DNA from: Gracilaria domingensis
Taxonomy: Eukaryota > Rhodophyta > Florideophyceae > Gracilariales > Gracilariaceae
Length of the DNA: 64,000 nucleotides
Direction: 5' to 3'
Assembly (NCBI GenBank): GCA_022539475.1
Contig: VCMS01000095.1
Span: 1 to 64,000, forward strand
The notes below the pieces were generated by a model. The model was not told the DNA's origin. It worked only from the letters and a program-made list of their open reading frames with translations, and did no database searches. Positions 41,993 through 51,933 of this stretch are shown piece after piece. The translations under genes were made by a program, and so were the position numbers. Every line of letters begins with the position of its first letter. Within the stretch, counting starts at the first letter, position 1.

Positions 41993-44911
41993 ATGTCGGA
42001 CATCGACGCTTCTGACCTCGACGTCTCTGACCTCGACGCCCCTGACTTCGACTCCCCTGACAGCGACACAGAAGACATCGAACCCCCCCACCACCTTCTA
42101 CCCAACACTGCATTTCCGGAAGAGCTACAAAGTGCATTGCAGAGCGTCTCGGAGCCCTTCACGCCCCACATCGGTGGAGCATGTGACCTTCCCTGGCCGG
42201 GGCTGCGCGTCGCGCAGATGGACCACCCGGTCGCCTTTCCGCTTTCCCCAACTCAAGCAGAGCAGCTCGCCCAGCTAGCCGCGCCCTGTCCGCATGGCCG
42301 CGGTCTCGAGACAGTCGTCGACGCTGACGTCAGAGATTGCATGCAGATCGAGCCATCGGCGCTCACGCTCTCCAATCCCAAGTGGGAAGCCGCCGTTACA
42401 AAGCTACTGACTGGTATTGCAAACGCTTTTGGTGTGCCTGCCACAGCAATTACGGCCTCCTTGTACAAGCTTCTACTCTATCGCCCTGGCGGACACTTTA
42501 AACCCCATCGCGACACAGAAAAGGAGCCTGGCATGTTTGCCACGCTGTCCATCCAACTTCCCAGCCTGTTCCAAGGCGGTGAGTTTGTGGTAACACACAA
42601 GAACAAGTCCACCATGTACCACGGTGGAGTGTGGGATGGGTCGTGTGAGTATAGCTCCCACTATACTGCCTTCTTCGCTGACGTGGAGCATCAGATTCGT
42701 CCAGTTACCAAGGGCTACCGTATAGCCCTTGTGTACAACCTGACTTGGTTGGGAAATGGCTGCCCACCAAGTGCTAAAGGTAGCAACATGTCTATGGTAG
42801 GCCGCGCCCTGTCAGGGCACGCTAAAAAGTTCCCATCGCGCGCATGGTATGTGGCATTTGGGCTTGAGCACAAGTACACGGACGCATCACTTTCAACGAT
42901 GGGTGTTCGAGCATTGAAAGGGGCTGACCGTCGTTACGTGTCTGCAATCAGCTTAGCCTCGAAAGAAGCTGGAATGGGAGACGTGAATGTTGTACTCTGC
43001 AAACTGTCGAAGACAAATCAGGAGTCGGGTGATGGTTGGTACGGTACTTTTGACGTGCAAGAGACCGACGAGGGAACACCGCGAGTAGATGAGCAGTATG
43101 TTGGAGACGGTACGCTTGGAAAATACGAGCTTGGTTTTGTTGACTGGGATTCCGCTTTGAGCAATCTAGATTTCGAGGTAACTGAAGAGGGCGAAGTCGA
43201 GTACACTGGCAACGAAGGCGCAACACGTGAAACCACCTATGGGGCGCTAGCAGTGGTGCTTTGGCCGAAGAACAAAGATCTAGAGCTCATCTGCTCTTGC
43301 ACGAATGACATTAGCCCTCTTCTTCGCATGGTACCCAAATGTGTCCTGCATGAGAGAATAGATCGCTTGTTAGCACACCGAGAAGCACTTGGACCTTCGG
43401 ATCGAAATGCATGGCGTCATACGCGGTATATTCTAGAAGTGGCAGGGCTGAATGGTGAGAATTCACACATCACACGAGCAATGAAGTTTGCGTCAATGCT
43501 TTCCGATACCCAAGGCATTGAAGAGGTAATTAGGGTAATTCTCTCGCGGCATGGATGGGCACAGTGTGAGCAAGCTGTGACCGAATTTCTGAGTCATGCG
43601 AATATGCCAGAACTCAAGACATGTGAGTCTCACATAGGCATTCTGTTCATTGTTTTGTCACGCCATAACACGTCATCGAAGTTTTCTCAAGATGGTTTGC
43701 AGGTGGTGCTTTCGTTTCTGGAGAAAAACAACGGATTAACTGTTCAGGAAGAGAAGCCTGTTTCGCGTACTTACTTTGGACTAAACTCTTATGGGAGGGG
43801 AAGAAAGAGTTCATCTCCGCAGTGGTCCATGTTACTTCGCATAGTTGAGAAGGTTTGGGCACTTGCATCTGCAGCAAATGAGGGAACCTCTGTTGAAACA
43901 TTAATGACGCGGCTAGCTGCGGTGATCAGCAACCTAAAACACGAGGAGCTCAAAGAACTGGAGCAGGCGATGAAGATGACTTATGAACATGCAAGCCCCT
44001 CGTCATTAGCGCAAATAAGGACAGCCATTTCTACTCGGCGAAGGAAGTTAGATCTTGCTCAGTTTCTGGAAGTAGCTGACGATCTCATCAAGAACAAATG
44101 TTTATCGGATCCTCTTTTTGCGACACATTGGCATCCTTGCCAGGACAATCAACAAGAATCGCCGCGGAGTTTTGTGGACTTAGCTTGTTCTTATTTCTCT
44201 GGTGATACGGTTGAAGACATCGCGCGGACAAAATTCGATTCCGCCCTGATGGTTTTGCCCAATCTGCCACAGCGCGACATTAATTTGCTGATCGACGGAG
44301 CAAATAACGCGCAACTGGTCGGGATGCATGAACCGACCGCAACTCGTATCAAACAGGCCGCACTGTCCGTTCAACTATCTCGCGAGGAAGATTCTTTGCG
44401 TGCGCAGATCCAGGGATTGGAAAGCGCAACTGCCATCCAGCCAAGAAATGTTCCCGTGCGCTATCCTGGTTCTTATGGAATGACGGAGGTTGAAGTCTTT
44501 ATGGCAGGCGACAAAATTGAGACGACGGTGACAGGGTTCGGTAGTGTTGTCGTTGCACGAAAAATGTTGAAAGGTTTCCAAAGCAGTCTTCCAAGTGGCA
44601 CACATGCAGTAGCTGGTGGAACTGGTAAGAGGTCATTCATCTCCTTACGAAAACCATTTTATCATGAACGGATGCTATGGCTGGACTACAAGAAGAAAAT
44701 GACGGAGCTGGGGGCGAAAAGGCGGCAGCTGACCGCAGTGCAACAAAAGCGCTGTATGCTGGATCCGAGTGGGTCTCAGCGGCCGGCGAAGCGTTTGAAG
44801 GTTGAACACCAGGGACATGGCGTTTTTAATGTGGCCAAGACCAACTCAAGCGTCGGTGTAGATGGTTATGCAAAGAAAGGAAGGATCATTGATTCTATCA
44901 CAATTGACTAA
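41993..44911 (+). CDS. large 2-oxoglutarate/Fe(II)-dependent oxygenase
   Basis: The 972-residue protein begins with a striking Asp/Ser repeat (MSDIDASDLDVSDLDAPDFD) and has a double-stranded beta-helix oxygenase domain at about residues 150-255. The iron triad is His172, Asp174 (in GGHFKPHRDTEK) and His233 (in DVEHQIRPVTKGYRIALVYN), with Arg243 placed to bind 2-oxoglutarate. The remaining 700 residues show no recognised domain, apart from mostly helical stretches and a basic C-terminal region (KRLKVEHQGHG). Similar large, single-oxygenase proteins exist in fungi and algae without assigned substrates. The product may hydroxylate a protein or nucleic acid. The start is at the ATG that begins the acidic tract. 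Confidence 0.9.
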   Translation: MSDIDASDLDVSDLDAPDFDSPDSDTEDIEPPHHLLPNTAFPEELQSALQSVSEPFTPHIGGACDLPWPGLRVAQMDHPVAFPLSPTQAEQLAQLAAPCPHGRGLETVVDADVRDCMQIEPSALTLSNPKWEAAVTKLLTGIANAFGVPATAITASLYKLLLYRPGGHFKPHRDTEKEPGMFATLSIQLPSLFQGGEFVVTHKNKSTMYHGGVWDGSCEYSSHYTAFFADVEHQIRPVTKGYRIALVYNLTWLGNGCPPSAKGSNMSMVGRALSGHAKKFPSRAWYVAFGLEHKYTDASLSTMGVRALKGADRRYVSAISLASKEAGMGDVNVVLCKLSKTNQESGDGWYGTFDVQETDEGTPRVDEQYVGDGTLGKYELGFVDWDSALSNLDFEVTEEGEVEYTGNEGATRETTYGALAVVLWPKNKDLELICSCTNDISPLLRMVPKCVLHERIDRLLAHREALGPSDRNAWRHTRYILEVAGLNGENSHITRAMKFASMLSDTQGIEEVIRVILSRHGWAQCEQAVTEFLSHANMPELKTCESHIGILFIVLSRHNTSSKFSQDGLQVVLSFLEKNNGLTVQEEKPVSRTYFGLNSYGRGRKSSSPQWSMLLRIVEKVWALASAANEGTSVETLMTRLAAVISNLKHEELKELEQAMKMTYEHASPSSLAQIRTAISTRRRKLDLAQFLEVADDLIKNKCLSDPLFATHWHPCQDNQQESPRSFVDLACSYFSGDTVEDIARTKFDSALMVLPNLPQRDINLLIDGANNAQLVGMHEPTATRIKQAALSVQLSREEDSLRAQIQGLESATAIQPRNVPVRYPGSYGMTEVEVFMAGDKIETTVTGFGSVVVARKMLKGFQSSLPSGTHAVAGGTGKRSFISLRKPFYHERMLWLDYKKKMTELGAKRRQLTAVQQKRCMLDPSGSQRPAKRLKVEHQGHGVFNVAKTNSSVGVDGYAKKGRIIDSITID

Positions 44912-45700
44912 GTTCTGTGGCGTCGAAGAATGACGAAAGAAGGTGGTCACCAGAAAGGTGAGACATGATCCTAGATAGCTGGGTAATGGGGAAATTAGTC
45001 GACCCGACTAGGGTACGTTAGCGATGGAGTACTGGTGCGAAAATGTTTGCCTGATATCTTTCCGCTCTCTATTTGGGTTTGTACCTATAGTAAGCGGCCA
45101 TCATACCAGGATACTTAGTCATCTGTCCGCAATCGCGAAGCTCGACTTGGTTGTGAACTTTGTGCGTTTCTATCATCTGCTTCACACTGTTATCATGGCT
45201 CAACATCGAAGAAGCGCCTGACTTTGTTCTACCTGCGTCGTGAGCTCTGTTCTGGTTTTGACGGAAGAAATTGGTGAAGGGAAAACTCAAAAAGATAGCC
45301 GCACGTGCACGGCGCATTGCGCACGTGACTCCGATAAGCATCGACCTCAAAAGGCGATGTTGCGAAGGGCAAATCGCTCCAACCGCACCTGCCTCCTTGT
45401 TCCCTTGCATGTCACATTGAGTGGGAAGAAAGAAGACATCTACCCAAGCTATGTACTTAAGATGCATTTCCAACGATCGTCGGACTATCTATTGACACCT
45501 ACAGGCTCAGCTCAATTCACGCCAATCGCTTTTCTTCCCCTTCTGCTCTACTGGGCATTCGCAGCGGTAAGCCGATAAACCTCCACGAGAAGAGAACAAA
45601 ATGCCAAACAGACAACTTGCAAATCACACATTACCTATGATACGCTACTATCAGATTGAACACCCACTGCCGATGTCATTTCAATCTCATCAAGGGCATG
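44912..45700. other. intergenic between convergent genes
   Basis: About 790 bp between the oxygenase stop and the dehydrogenase stop. No feature recognised. Confidence 0.4.
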
Positions 45701-46813
45701 TTACACCCCCCATCCGTGCTGTTCCTTAACCTTCTCGTACACAGCATCCACGATGCGTTGTGTCGTCATAGTTTCAACCATCCACTTCGAAGAAGCGTTC
45801 AAGTCATTTTCCTGAATCATTCGAACAAATTCTTGCACCATTTTCGTAGCCTGTGATCGCCCACCTTCATCAACGTGAATCTCTTCAGGCGACGGATAGC
45901 ACCACTGATAATCATCATCTCCCTCGATTTTGCTAACTGACCTTTGGAAAATGTACGCTATGTCGTCCGTGTAATCCTCCGGTTTTCGAACTGCTTCAAA
46001 AACCGATGACTGAGTAGGAGGCACACCGTATCCATCCATCTCGACGTAGCCCATCTCACCAATAGCAGTAGCCCGCATTATCACAGTTGAAGTGCAATCT
46101 ATGACAAAGCACAAGGAGATCTTGTCCACATCATCAGTTCCGAATTCAACAACTCCTTCAACACTCTGCACAACCATAGGGAACCGTTTGTGCGCCTTAC
46201 TTGTGCAGTGAACGCGTAGAATGTTTCTGGTAGCGTCAACGCCAAGCAATGCAACAGCTGCACGACATACATACCACCCAAGATCGCCCCAAAGCGTCAT
46301 AGGTTCGAGTTCTGGTTTGGAGCGAATGTTTGTCGCTAAGTTTGGCATGGGTATGCAGTATGTAGCCTGCACTCGTTTGAGCTTACCAATATCACCGTTC
46401 ATGATCCGTTTTCGCACTTCCTTTGTACGAGTTGCATGCACAAAATGAGTGGCATCCATGAAGATAACGTTCGCCTCCTCACAGGCATTCTTTATCTCTT
46501 CCACTTGGGAAGCACAGCCAAATGGTTTATCGACGAAAACATGCTTCCCCGCGTTGGCACTACGAACAGCCCATTCGGTTGCGAGAGCGGTCGGGAGGGG
46601 AACATAAATGGCGTCAACTGGCGCGTTTAGGATTTCCTCGTATGTACAAGCGTGTTTTATATCATGCTTTTCAGCGTACTTCTGCGCTCTGTTAGCATCA
46701 CGAGATGCTATAGCGGTGCACTCGATTCCGTCGACGAAAGTAACACTCTTGACAATCACATCGCTGATCAATGCCGTGGAAATTATGCCAAGCCGCACAA
46801 CGTTGCTCCCCAT
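45701..46813 (-). CDS. Gfo/Idh/MocA-family NAD(P)-dependent oxidoreductase
   Basis: The 370-residue product has an N-terminal Rossmann fold (VVRLGIISTALISDVIVKSV, about residues 5-24) and the family's VFVDKPFG sugar-site motif near residue 93-100, followed by a mixed alpha/beta substrate domain with DATHFVHATRTKEVRKRI and LWGDLGWYVCRAAVALLG. It is closest in style to the dihydrodiol/xylose dehydrogenase branch of the family. Such enzymes oxidise or reduce sugars, inositols or related polyols with NAD(P). The substrate is unknown; polyol or galactoside metabolism would fit an alga. The ATG at 46813 is the first in frame. Confidence 0.9.
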   Translation of the reverse strand: MGSNVVRLGIISTALISDVIVKSVTFVDGIECTAIASRDANRAQKYAEKHDIKHACTYEEILNAPVDAIYVPLPTALATEWAVRSANAGKHVFVDKPFGCASQVEEIKNACEEANVIFMDATHFVHATRTKEVRKRIMNGDIGKLKRVQATYCIPMPNLATNIRSKPELEPMTLWGDLGWYVCRAAVALLGVDATRNILRVHCTSKAHKRFPMVVQSVEGVVEFGTDDVDKISLCFVIDCTSTVIMRATAIGEMGYVEMDGYGVPPTQSSVFEAVRKPEDYTDDIAYIFQRSVSKIEGDDDYQWCYPSPEEIHVDEGGRSQATKMVQEFVRMIQENDLNASSKWMVETMTTQRIVDAVYEKVKEQHGWGV

Positions 46814-47912
46814 GATGAGAAGAATGTTGGCAATAATAGACGAACTATTACAAGCGTAAAGCTCTTGGGTGAGTGCGATTCGATGTCCGAAATTGCGTTT
46901 GAGGACGAAAGCTCACACTAGGAACAACCGCGGCGTCTTTCAGTCGAATCTAGATTCATTTTCTTGCTTCACCTAATATTTACCCCACAAGACCTCACTC
47001 ACTCGCGATGTGCCAATCTACTTTGGAATTGCATGGGGGGATCATCCCCAACATGGGTACTTCAATCATAGGGTTGTTCACGCATTTCCGCACGTGCAAC
47101 CTTGTCTGGAGATACCTTCGGTAGAATTAGACTGGCAAAAGACGTACCCTTGGTAACTAAATCTCAGTCTCGCGAGATAATCTCCGCAAATGAATGCCCG
47201 TTAACTGTCATTGGTCCTGCAACTGATTGGTGATCAACGCCGGTGAATTGTTCGTCGCTCGAGCAGATCGGTGGGCATCAGATACTGATGAGCAGTAGTG
47301 GAGAAACTGCGTGCTCGGAAGCTTGAGCGATGCTATCCGCAGTGATGAAGCAGAAGCGCAGCGCGAGAGACCTCTGTCGTGATTGTCGCGCAGACTCTAG
47401 GTAACGTCGTACACATAGTAGAGCAGCCCTTCATGCAGCCGCCAGACCGCTTGTCCGCAGGTCAAAGTAAACTTTGAAGTTTGACACGCAGTACGCGCGT
47501 CTCAAAAAAGTCAGGACTTCTGCGTTTATAGAAATCCAACTGGATTTCTACTCTAAAGCCATTCTTTGATGAAGAGCCGCTCTTCATCGAAGAATGGCAT
47601 TACCAGGGGTACATGTTGCCTGTTTTCTGTTGGCACCAAAGTTCTGTGACAAAACGCGCGCTTCGTGGGGCAACTTGCATGACATGCGACAACATTGTTG
47701 TGTCATGAAGAATAACGCTACCAACGGTAGCCTTCTACACTGTACTCGAATCCTTCCATGCCGCACTGTTTTTGTCAATTGACGAAGAACAGAGAAGGGC
47801 TTCCAGCGCCAGCTATGGCCTTAAATACAGCTCAGTAGCATCATAGAGAACAAGTAGCGTTGTAACGTCTCAACATCTCCGGTCGCCTCAAACACATGAT
47901 ATTGAGTGCGAA
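46814..47912. other. divergent intergenic region with palindrome cluster
   Basis: About 1.1 kb between divergent genes. The segment 47529-47731 is a dense set of inverted repeats, listed separately. The remainder is unremarkable. Confidence 0.5.
47529..47731. repeat. cluster of palindromes
   Basis: Four inverted repeats in about 200 bp. First: 47529-47538 with 47541-47550, 10-base perfect arms, 2-base spacer. Second: 47558-47577 with 47579-47598, 20-base arms, 1-base spacer, one U-G-compatible mismatch. Third: ACAACATTGTTGT within 47689-47702, 6-base arms and a 1-base spacer. Fourth: 47717-47722 with 47726-47731, 6-base arms. It lies about 180-380 bp upstream of the orphan gene. Confidence 0.85.
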
Positions 47913-50234
47913 ATGTGGATTCGCAGTTTGCACTATGAAAGGCTCGACGTCTCAGATGTTACGAAAGCACTGGCGGATATGGATGTTCCAGCCCGTTTCA
48001 CCGCCGATGTTTCTCACGCCAATGCTTATCTTCGCGGAACTCCGATTCTGAAGTTGATCTCAGATGCTGTGGCAAATGAGATGTCGTTAAAGCGACAAAC
48101 TATCGATGTCTCTGGCACCTGGAAAGTTGTTGACGAGCATCACTGGAAACAAGCTCTACAGTTTGCAAAAGGCTTTGAGTGGCAGCCAATTGAAGTTTGT
48201 GTCGATCGCATCTTGAAGACGGCGGACGAGGTAATCGCTGGAGAAGAAAGCATGATCGAAAGTTTAGGTGATCCTTTTATCTTCAAATCTACTTTTCGTC
48301 AAGATCATGAGTATGGTTTGCAGGTGTCTTTCGTTCTTCAAGCCATGTTTATAGTGTCATTGGTCGAAAGTCATGGAGGAACATTCATCTGGAATCGCAG
48401 CGCATGGGAACCGGAGAGAATCGGCTACAAGAAATTTCCTGTATCATGGAAAGATGGTAAATATGTCCTTAAACACACACATGTTTCCAGATTCTTTGCT
48501 CGGTTCCATACCCGTTCGAAACGAGGGGCTGCTAGATTGCTTGATTTTCCACATGCCACAAGAGAAGTCGAGACGCTCACATCTTCGGGTCACAGCAAGC
48601 AAGAGGTCCGTGGATTTGCTGAGTCGAGAGATCCCGCGAGAGCTGCTATCTGGGCAAATATTACGGTTAGAGAACTCCGTTTGCATGCTCTATCAAGTCT
48701 TCTAGAGACGAATCAGAACCATTTAGTGAAGTATGCAGCAGAGGAAGGGGTCGACTTAGCGGATCTTCTAGCGTTGGGGTTACGCACAGCTGTTCATTCG
48801 CGAATTGGATTGGTACTTTGGCACAACTCGCGCGTACTTTCTTGGCCTTCCTTAAGCGAAGCAACCATTGAAGGATACTCATTCATGCTTGATTGGGGTC
48901 TTACTCGAGAAATGCAGCTTTTGGTTGGGGCAAAGCGGCGATATCACTACTTGCGTGCTTACTGCGATGCCAACCAAAGAAAATGGGCCGCAGGTGGTAG
49001 GAAATGGGTTTTCGCTAACAATGAGACATATGAGAGCTTTCCTTCGGTCTTAAACAAACCAAGATCTGCTTTGGACATTCTTTGGTGGTATGCAAGAGGC
49101 ATGATTTCTAACGAAGAGGCATTCAGAAGAAACAAACTTGATGCTCAAGCACGATTACGGCGACCACGGCACGTGAAGTATATTGAGTCGGCAGAAGAAT
49201 CAAGCTTAAAACCGCCGATCGGCGATCTGATGCTCGCCTCGTTAAGTGAAAGAATTGATTTGGAAAATCAAAGGGGATGCGAGGTTGGTTATCAACGATG
49301 TTTTGGAGAAAAACCAGGAAAGGGGAATGAAATCTTAGATGACGAGATGGTTACAGTTCTAAGTTATCGTCACGAGAGCCCTTCTGTGCGAATGAGTGTT
49401 GAAAATTGGAAGTATTGTTATGAAGACATATGCACGTTAATCTTGATTCACGGAAAAAAGGCAGCGAGGGTATGGACTGATAAGCTTGCTTCGATCGCTA
49501 GAAAAGGCGCTACATGGATTGAAAGCGGCGTAGAGCCTTACAGAAACGGAATTGTTCTTGCATTTAACGGGATTGGTGACTCCGTCCTTGTAGACCGGTT
49601 TTGGATATCAATGGAACGAAACACAGCGATACGAGCATGGGGTTATTGGTTTAGGGATGATCTTGGGCAAATGACTAGGTTTGCGAATGAAGAGTATCCA
49701 GCAAGAAAGTCGGACCGAGAATTTCTGAGGCAGATTTTGTGTACACCTGGTCGTTCAGATGGACCGTTGTGGGAAGAAGATAGGTTGGAAGTGATACGTG
49801 AAGCGGCAGATTTATTAGGGGTGAGCGATATTAATTCTTTCTGGGAATGCTTGTGTGAGCAGCAGCTTGAAGAGATGTTCGTACCTTTCGAGACAGTGCA
49901 TCAGAAACGAAACTGTGGGGAACGAAATGCCAAAGGGTGGGAGCCACTAGTGGATTGTTTAGTCGATCGTGATTTGATCGAAAAGAGCTTGAAGTTTGAA
50001 CTCAAAGATAGGTCCAAGAGAAAAGTTATCAAGTGGAGAACCGGTGAGTCAGAACGCGTGGCAGCTGCTGAGTCGTGGACGTCAGACCAATGGTTTGTGT
50101 GTCTTGTCGAGTTGCAGGAAACCGACGGGCGATTAAAGCTTGCGGATATCATCGAGAGGAAATTGATGACGATGACGGAGCTGGAGTTCTTGCTTGCAGC
50201 GTGCGACCGGTGCGACGAGGAGGTTTGGGAATGA
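47913..50234 (+). CDS. orphan protein, 773 residues
   Basis: A continuous 773-codon frame from ATG 47913 with normal codon use and composition, so it is almost certainly a gene, but no family is recognised. It is rich in Trp, Arg and Glu, mostly helical in appearance, without signal peptide or membrane helix. No catalytic triad, Walker or zinc motif is visible; HVSRFFARFHTRSKRG (about residues 190-205) is a basic patch. The gene lies between two palindrome clusters (47.53-47.73 kb and 50.53-51.17 kb), an unusual setting that may be coincidental. Lineage-specific or fast-evolving proteins are the likely explanation. Confidence 0.85.
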   Translation: MWIRSLHYERLDVSDVTKALADMDVPARFTADVSHANAYLRGTPILKLISDAVANEMSLKRQTIDVSGTWKVVDEHHWKQALQFAKGFEWQPIEVCVDRILKTADEVIAGEESMIESLGDPFIFKSTFRQDHEYGLQVSFVLQAMFIVSLVESHGGTFIWNRSAWEPERIGYKKFPVSWKDGKYVLKHTHVSRFFARFHTRSKRGAARLLDFPHATREVETLTSSGHSKQEVRGFAESRDPARAAIWANITVRELRLHALSSLLETNQNHLVKYAAEEGVDLADLLALGLRTAVHSRIGLVLWHNSRVLSWPSLSEATIEGYSFMLDWGLTREMQLLVGAKRRYHYLRAYCDANQRKWAAGGRKWVFANNETYESFPSVLNKPRSALDILWWYARGMISNEEAFRRNKLDAQARLRRPRHVKYIESAEESSLKPPIGDLMLASLSERIDLENQRGCEVGYQRCFGEKPGKGNEILDDEMVTVLSYRHESPSVRMSVENWKYCYEDICTLILIHGKKAARVWTDKLASIARKGATWIESGVEPYRNGIVLAFNGIGDSVLVDRFWISMERNTAIRAWGYWFRDDLGQMTRFANEEYPARKSDREFLRQILCTPGRSDGPLWEEDRLEVIREAADLLGVSDINSFWECLCEQQLEEMFVPFETVHQKRNCGERNAKGWEPLVDCLVDRDLIEKSLKFELKDRSKRKVIKWRTGESERVAAAESWTSDQWFVCLVELQETDGRLKLADIIERKLMTMTELEFLLAACDRCDEEVWE

Positions 50235-50534
50235 ATCGCTTAATATTCACTCCATCACTGCGATGACTGATGACATGAGACACAGGGCTTACAAGGCTTG
50301 GAAACGGAACCGTATCTTTCGGAGCAATCTTGATCAGTCCCAAAAGGGTCTGAAATGTTTATTGCGGTGTGGAATCTTTTCTTGTTGTTCGCGAACGGTC
50401 CTTCTAGAGCCATAGGCGAGTAGCCGGATTTGGTTAGTTCGTTTTCGGAATGTTCCCTTCGAAGCATTCACTCCTCATGCTTCGTTTTGGCAGTCGAGGA
50501 TTTTTCTAAGTTAGCCTCATTTTGTTCACAATCA

Positions 50535-50557
50535 GAGACCCGCTGTCAGCGGGTCTC
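50535..50557. repeat. perfect hairpin A
   Basis: Eleven-base perfect arms (50535-50545 and 50547-50557) around a one-base spacer, beginning GAGACCCGCT. Confidence 0.9.
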
Positions 50558-50570
50558 CGGGGGACCGTTG

Positions 50571-50587
50571 TGACGTCAATGACGTCG
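50571..50587. repeat. paired CRE-like TGACGTC sites
   Basis: TGACGTCA (50571-50578, a perfect palindrome and classical cAMP-response/bZIP site) is followed by TGACGTCG (50580-50587). They lie between hairpins A and B. Confidence 0.7.
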
Positions 50588-50670
50588 CAACTGTCTCCGC
50601 TGTCTCTAATGATAAGAGTGTGATTGTGCTCATGGTACGATAATCATAGCATGATTCTGAGAGACTGAGT

Positions 50671-50701
50671 CCAGGGTTCCCAGCGGCGCTGGGAACCCTG
50701 G
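50671..50701. repeat. perfect hairpin B
   Basis: Fifteen-base perfect arms (50671-50685 and 50687-50701) with a one-base spacer. The flanks GAGAGACTGAGT and ATTCAAGACTCTC extend the pairing imperfectly. Confidence 0.92.
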
Positions 50702-50714
50702 ATTCAAGACTCTC

Positions 50715-50743
50715 AATAGCTGCGCTGGGCCAGCGCAGCTATT
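50715..50743. repeat. perfect hairpin C
   Basis: Fourteen-base perfect arms (50715-50728 and 50730-50743) with a one-base spacer, starting AATAGCTGCGCTGG. Confidence 0.92.
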
Positions 50744-51058
50744 TAGTTGTCGACAAGTGCGGGAGGACGCTTGGGACTGCGACGCAACCAGCCTTCTTCC
50801 ACATAGTTTAACCCTCCCACCACGTGTACTGCTGTCAACAACCTTGCACTTACCCAGGGTACTTTTCATTGGAGGGGAACATTTGTGACAACACTGCGGT
50901 GTTCGGAAAGCAACTTTTAAATTTGAAAACGTCTCTGTCATCCTTTCTTCCCACTTCACGTAGAGGCTCTTCAGGCCTAACTGGTGTCTACCTTCGTATA
51001 ATATGTAACTGATAGTGGTCGCTGCGCCAGCTCTCCCCAACGTGCCTTCCACGACCTC

Positions 51059-51127
51059 ACCATCGTAACGTGCTTGTCTCAAACCATTGTAACTTGCAAT
51101 GGTTTGAGACAAGCACGTTACGATGGT
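51059..51127. repeat. perfect hairpin D, 31-bp arms
   Basis: Arms 51059-51089 and 51097-51127 are exactly complementary over 31 bases with a 7-base loop (TAACTTG). This is the longest perfect inverted repeat in the window. It overlaps hairpin E by three bases. Confidence 0.95.
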
Positions 51128-51173
51128 TGTAATGTGACGGTCTTACAATTTGTAGGACCGTCACATTACAACC
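51125..51173. repeat. near-perfect hairpin E, 24-bp arms
   Basis: Arms 51125-51148 and 51150-51173 pair with a single T-G mismatch (51143 with 51155) and a one-base centre. It is adjacent to and overlaps hairpin D. Confidence 0.93.
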
Positions 51174-51933
51174 GCTGTGCAGTCGTTTCATTGTTCTGTG
51201 GAGTCAATCCTCCGCTTTTTCGTTTCATTCATCGAGTGAGGTTCATTTCTGTTTTTGGGGTCTTACGCTTGATGGCAGTCAATATTCTGGTTGAACTACG
51301 GAACTTCCTTTCCAAGACTGACTTCGATACCGTCACATCGTTCATCGTTCTGTATAACAGTTTTAAGGCAGAAGAAGCGGGACAAACAAGGGCGGCTTTC
51401 TAGTTTTTTTGTGGAAAACCTTCAAAAACGATACAATAGAGAGTTTGTCGATTGCCACAAGGTTCTTTACGTCAGTTCAAACGAAGTGGAGGAACAAGTG
51501 TTCGTCAATGAAGCCCGAACAGATTGACAGGTCTCCGGAGTCGGAGAAACGGAGAAACAAAGGGAAAGCGCACAGAGGCAGGAGATAGCGACAACCGCAC
51601 AATGTGTCAGGCATCTGCGCAGATGAAACACAAGATCGAAATCTCTAAATCTGCAAAACTGCAGGATCAGAGCCAAAGAGATGCTGCAATAGAGAAAGAA
51701 ATGGAAAGGCATAGCCAATATGAGCAAGGCAAGCATTCAAGCTCTCCAATCAAGCAGGTAGAAAGCATTTAAAGTTGTACTGTTTTTACTTCGCTAAACT
51801 TCTTTCTTGCGTCTCATGGAAGGGAACGATCCTGCATTCCCACCTCACTATTTTCTCATTCCAACATCCAATGCGCTCCGATATGTCTTTGATAATATGC
51901 TGCTTCAATGCGACAAGCAGACAAGATGTCTCA

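Larger units (their letters stand above)
50235..51933. other. intergenic with hairpin cluster
   Basis: 1.7 kb between two convergent genes. Its first half holds five hairpins (listed separately). Its second half has only short random frames. Open frames through the hairpins read as mirrored peptides on the two strands, which shows the palindrome rather than coding. Confidence 0.5.

Noticed and set aside
50630-51403. Two open frames beginning with similar peptides on opposite strands
   Set aside because: The similarity is produced by the perfect inverted repeat at 51059-51127, not by paralogous proteins.
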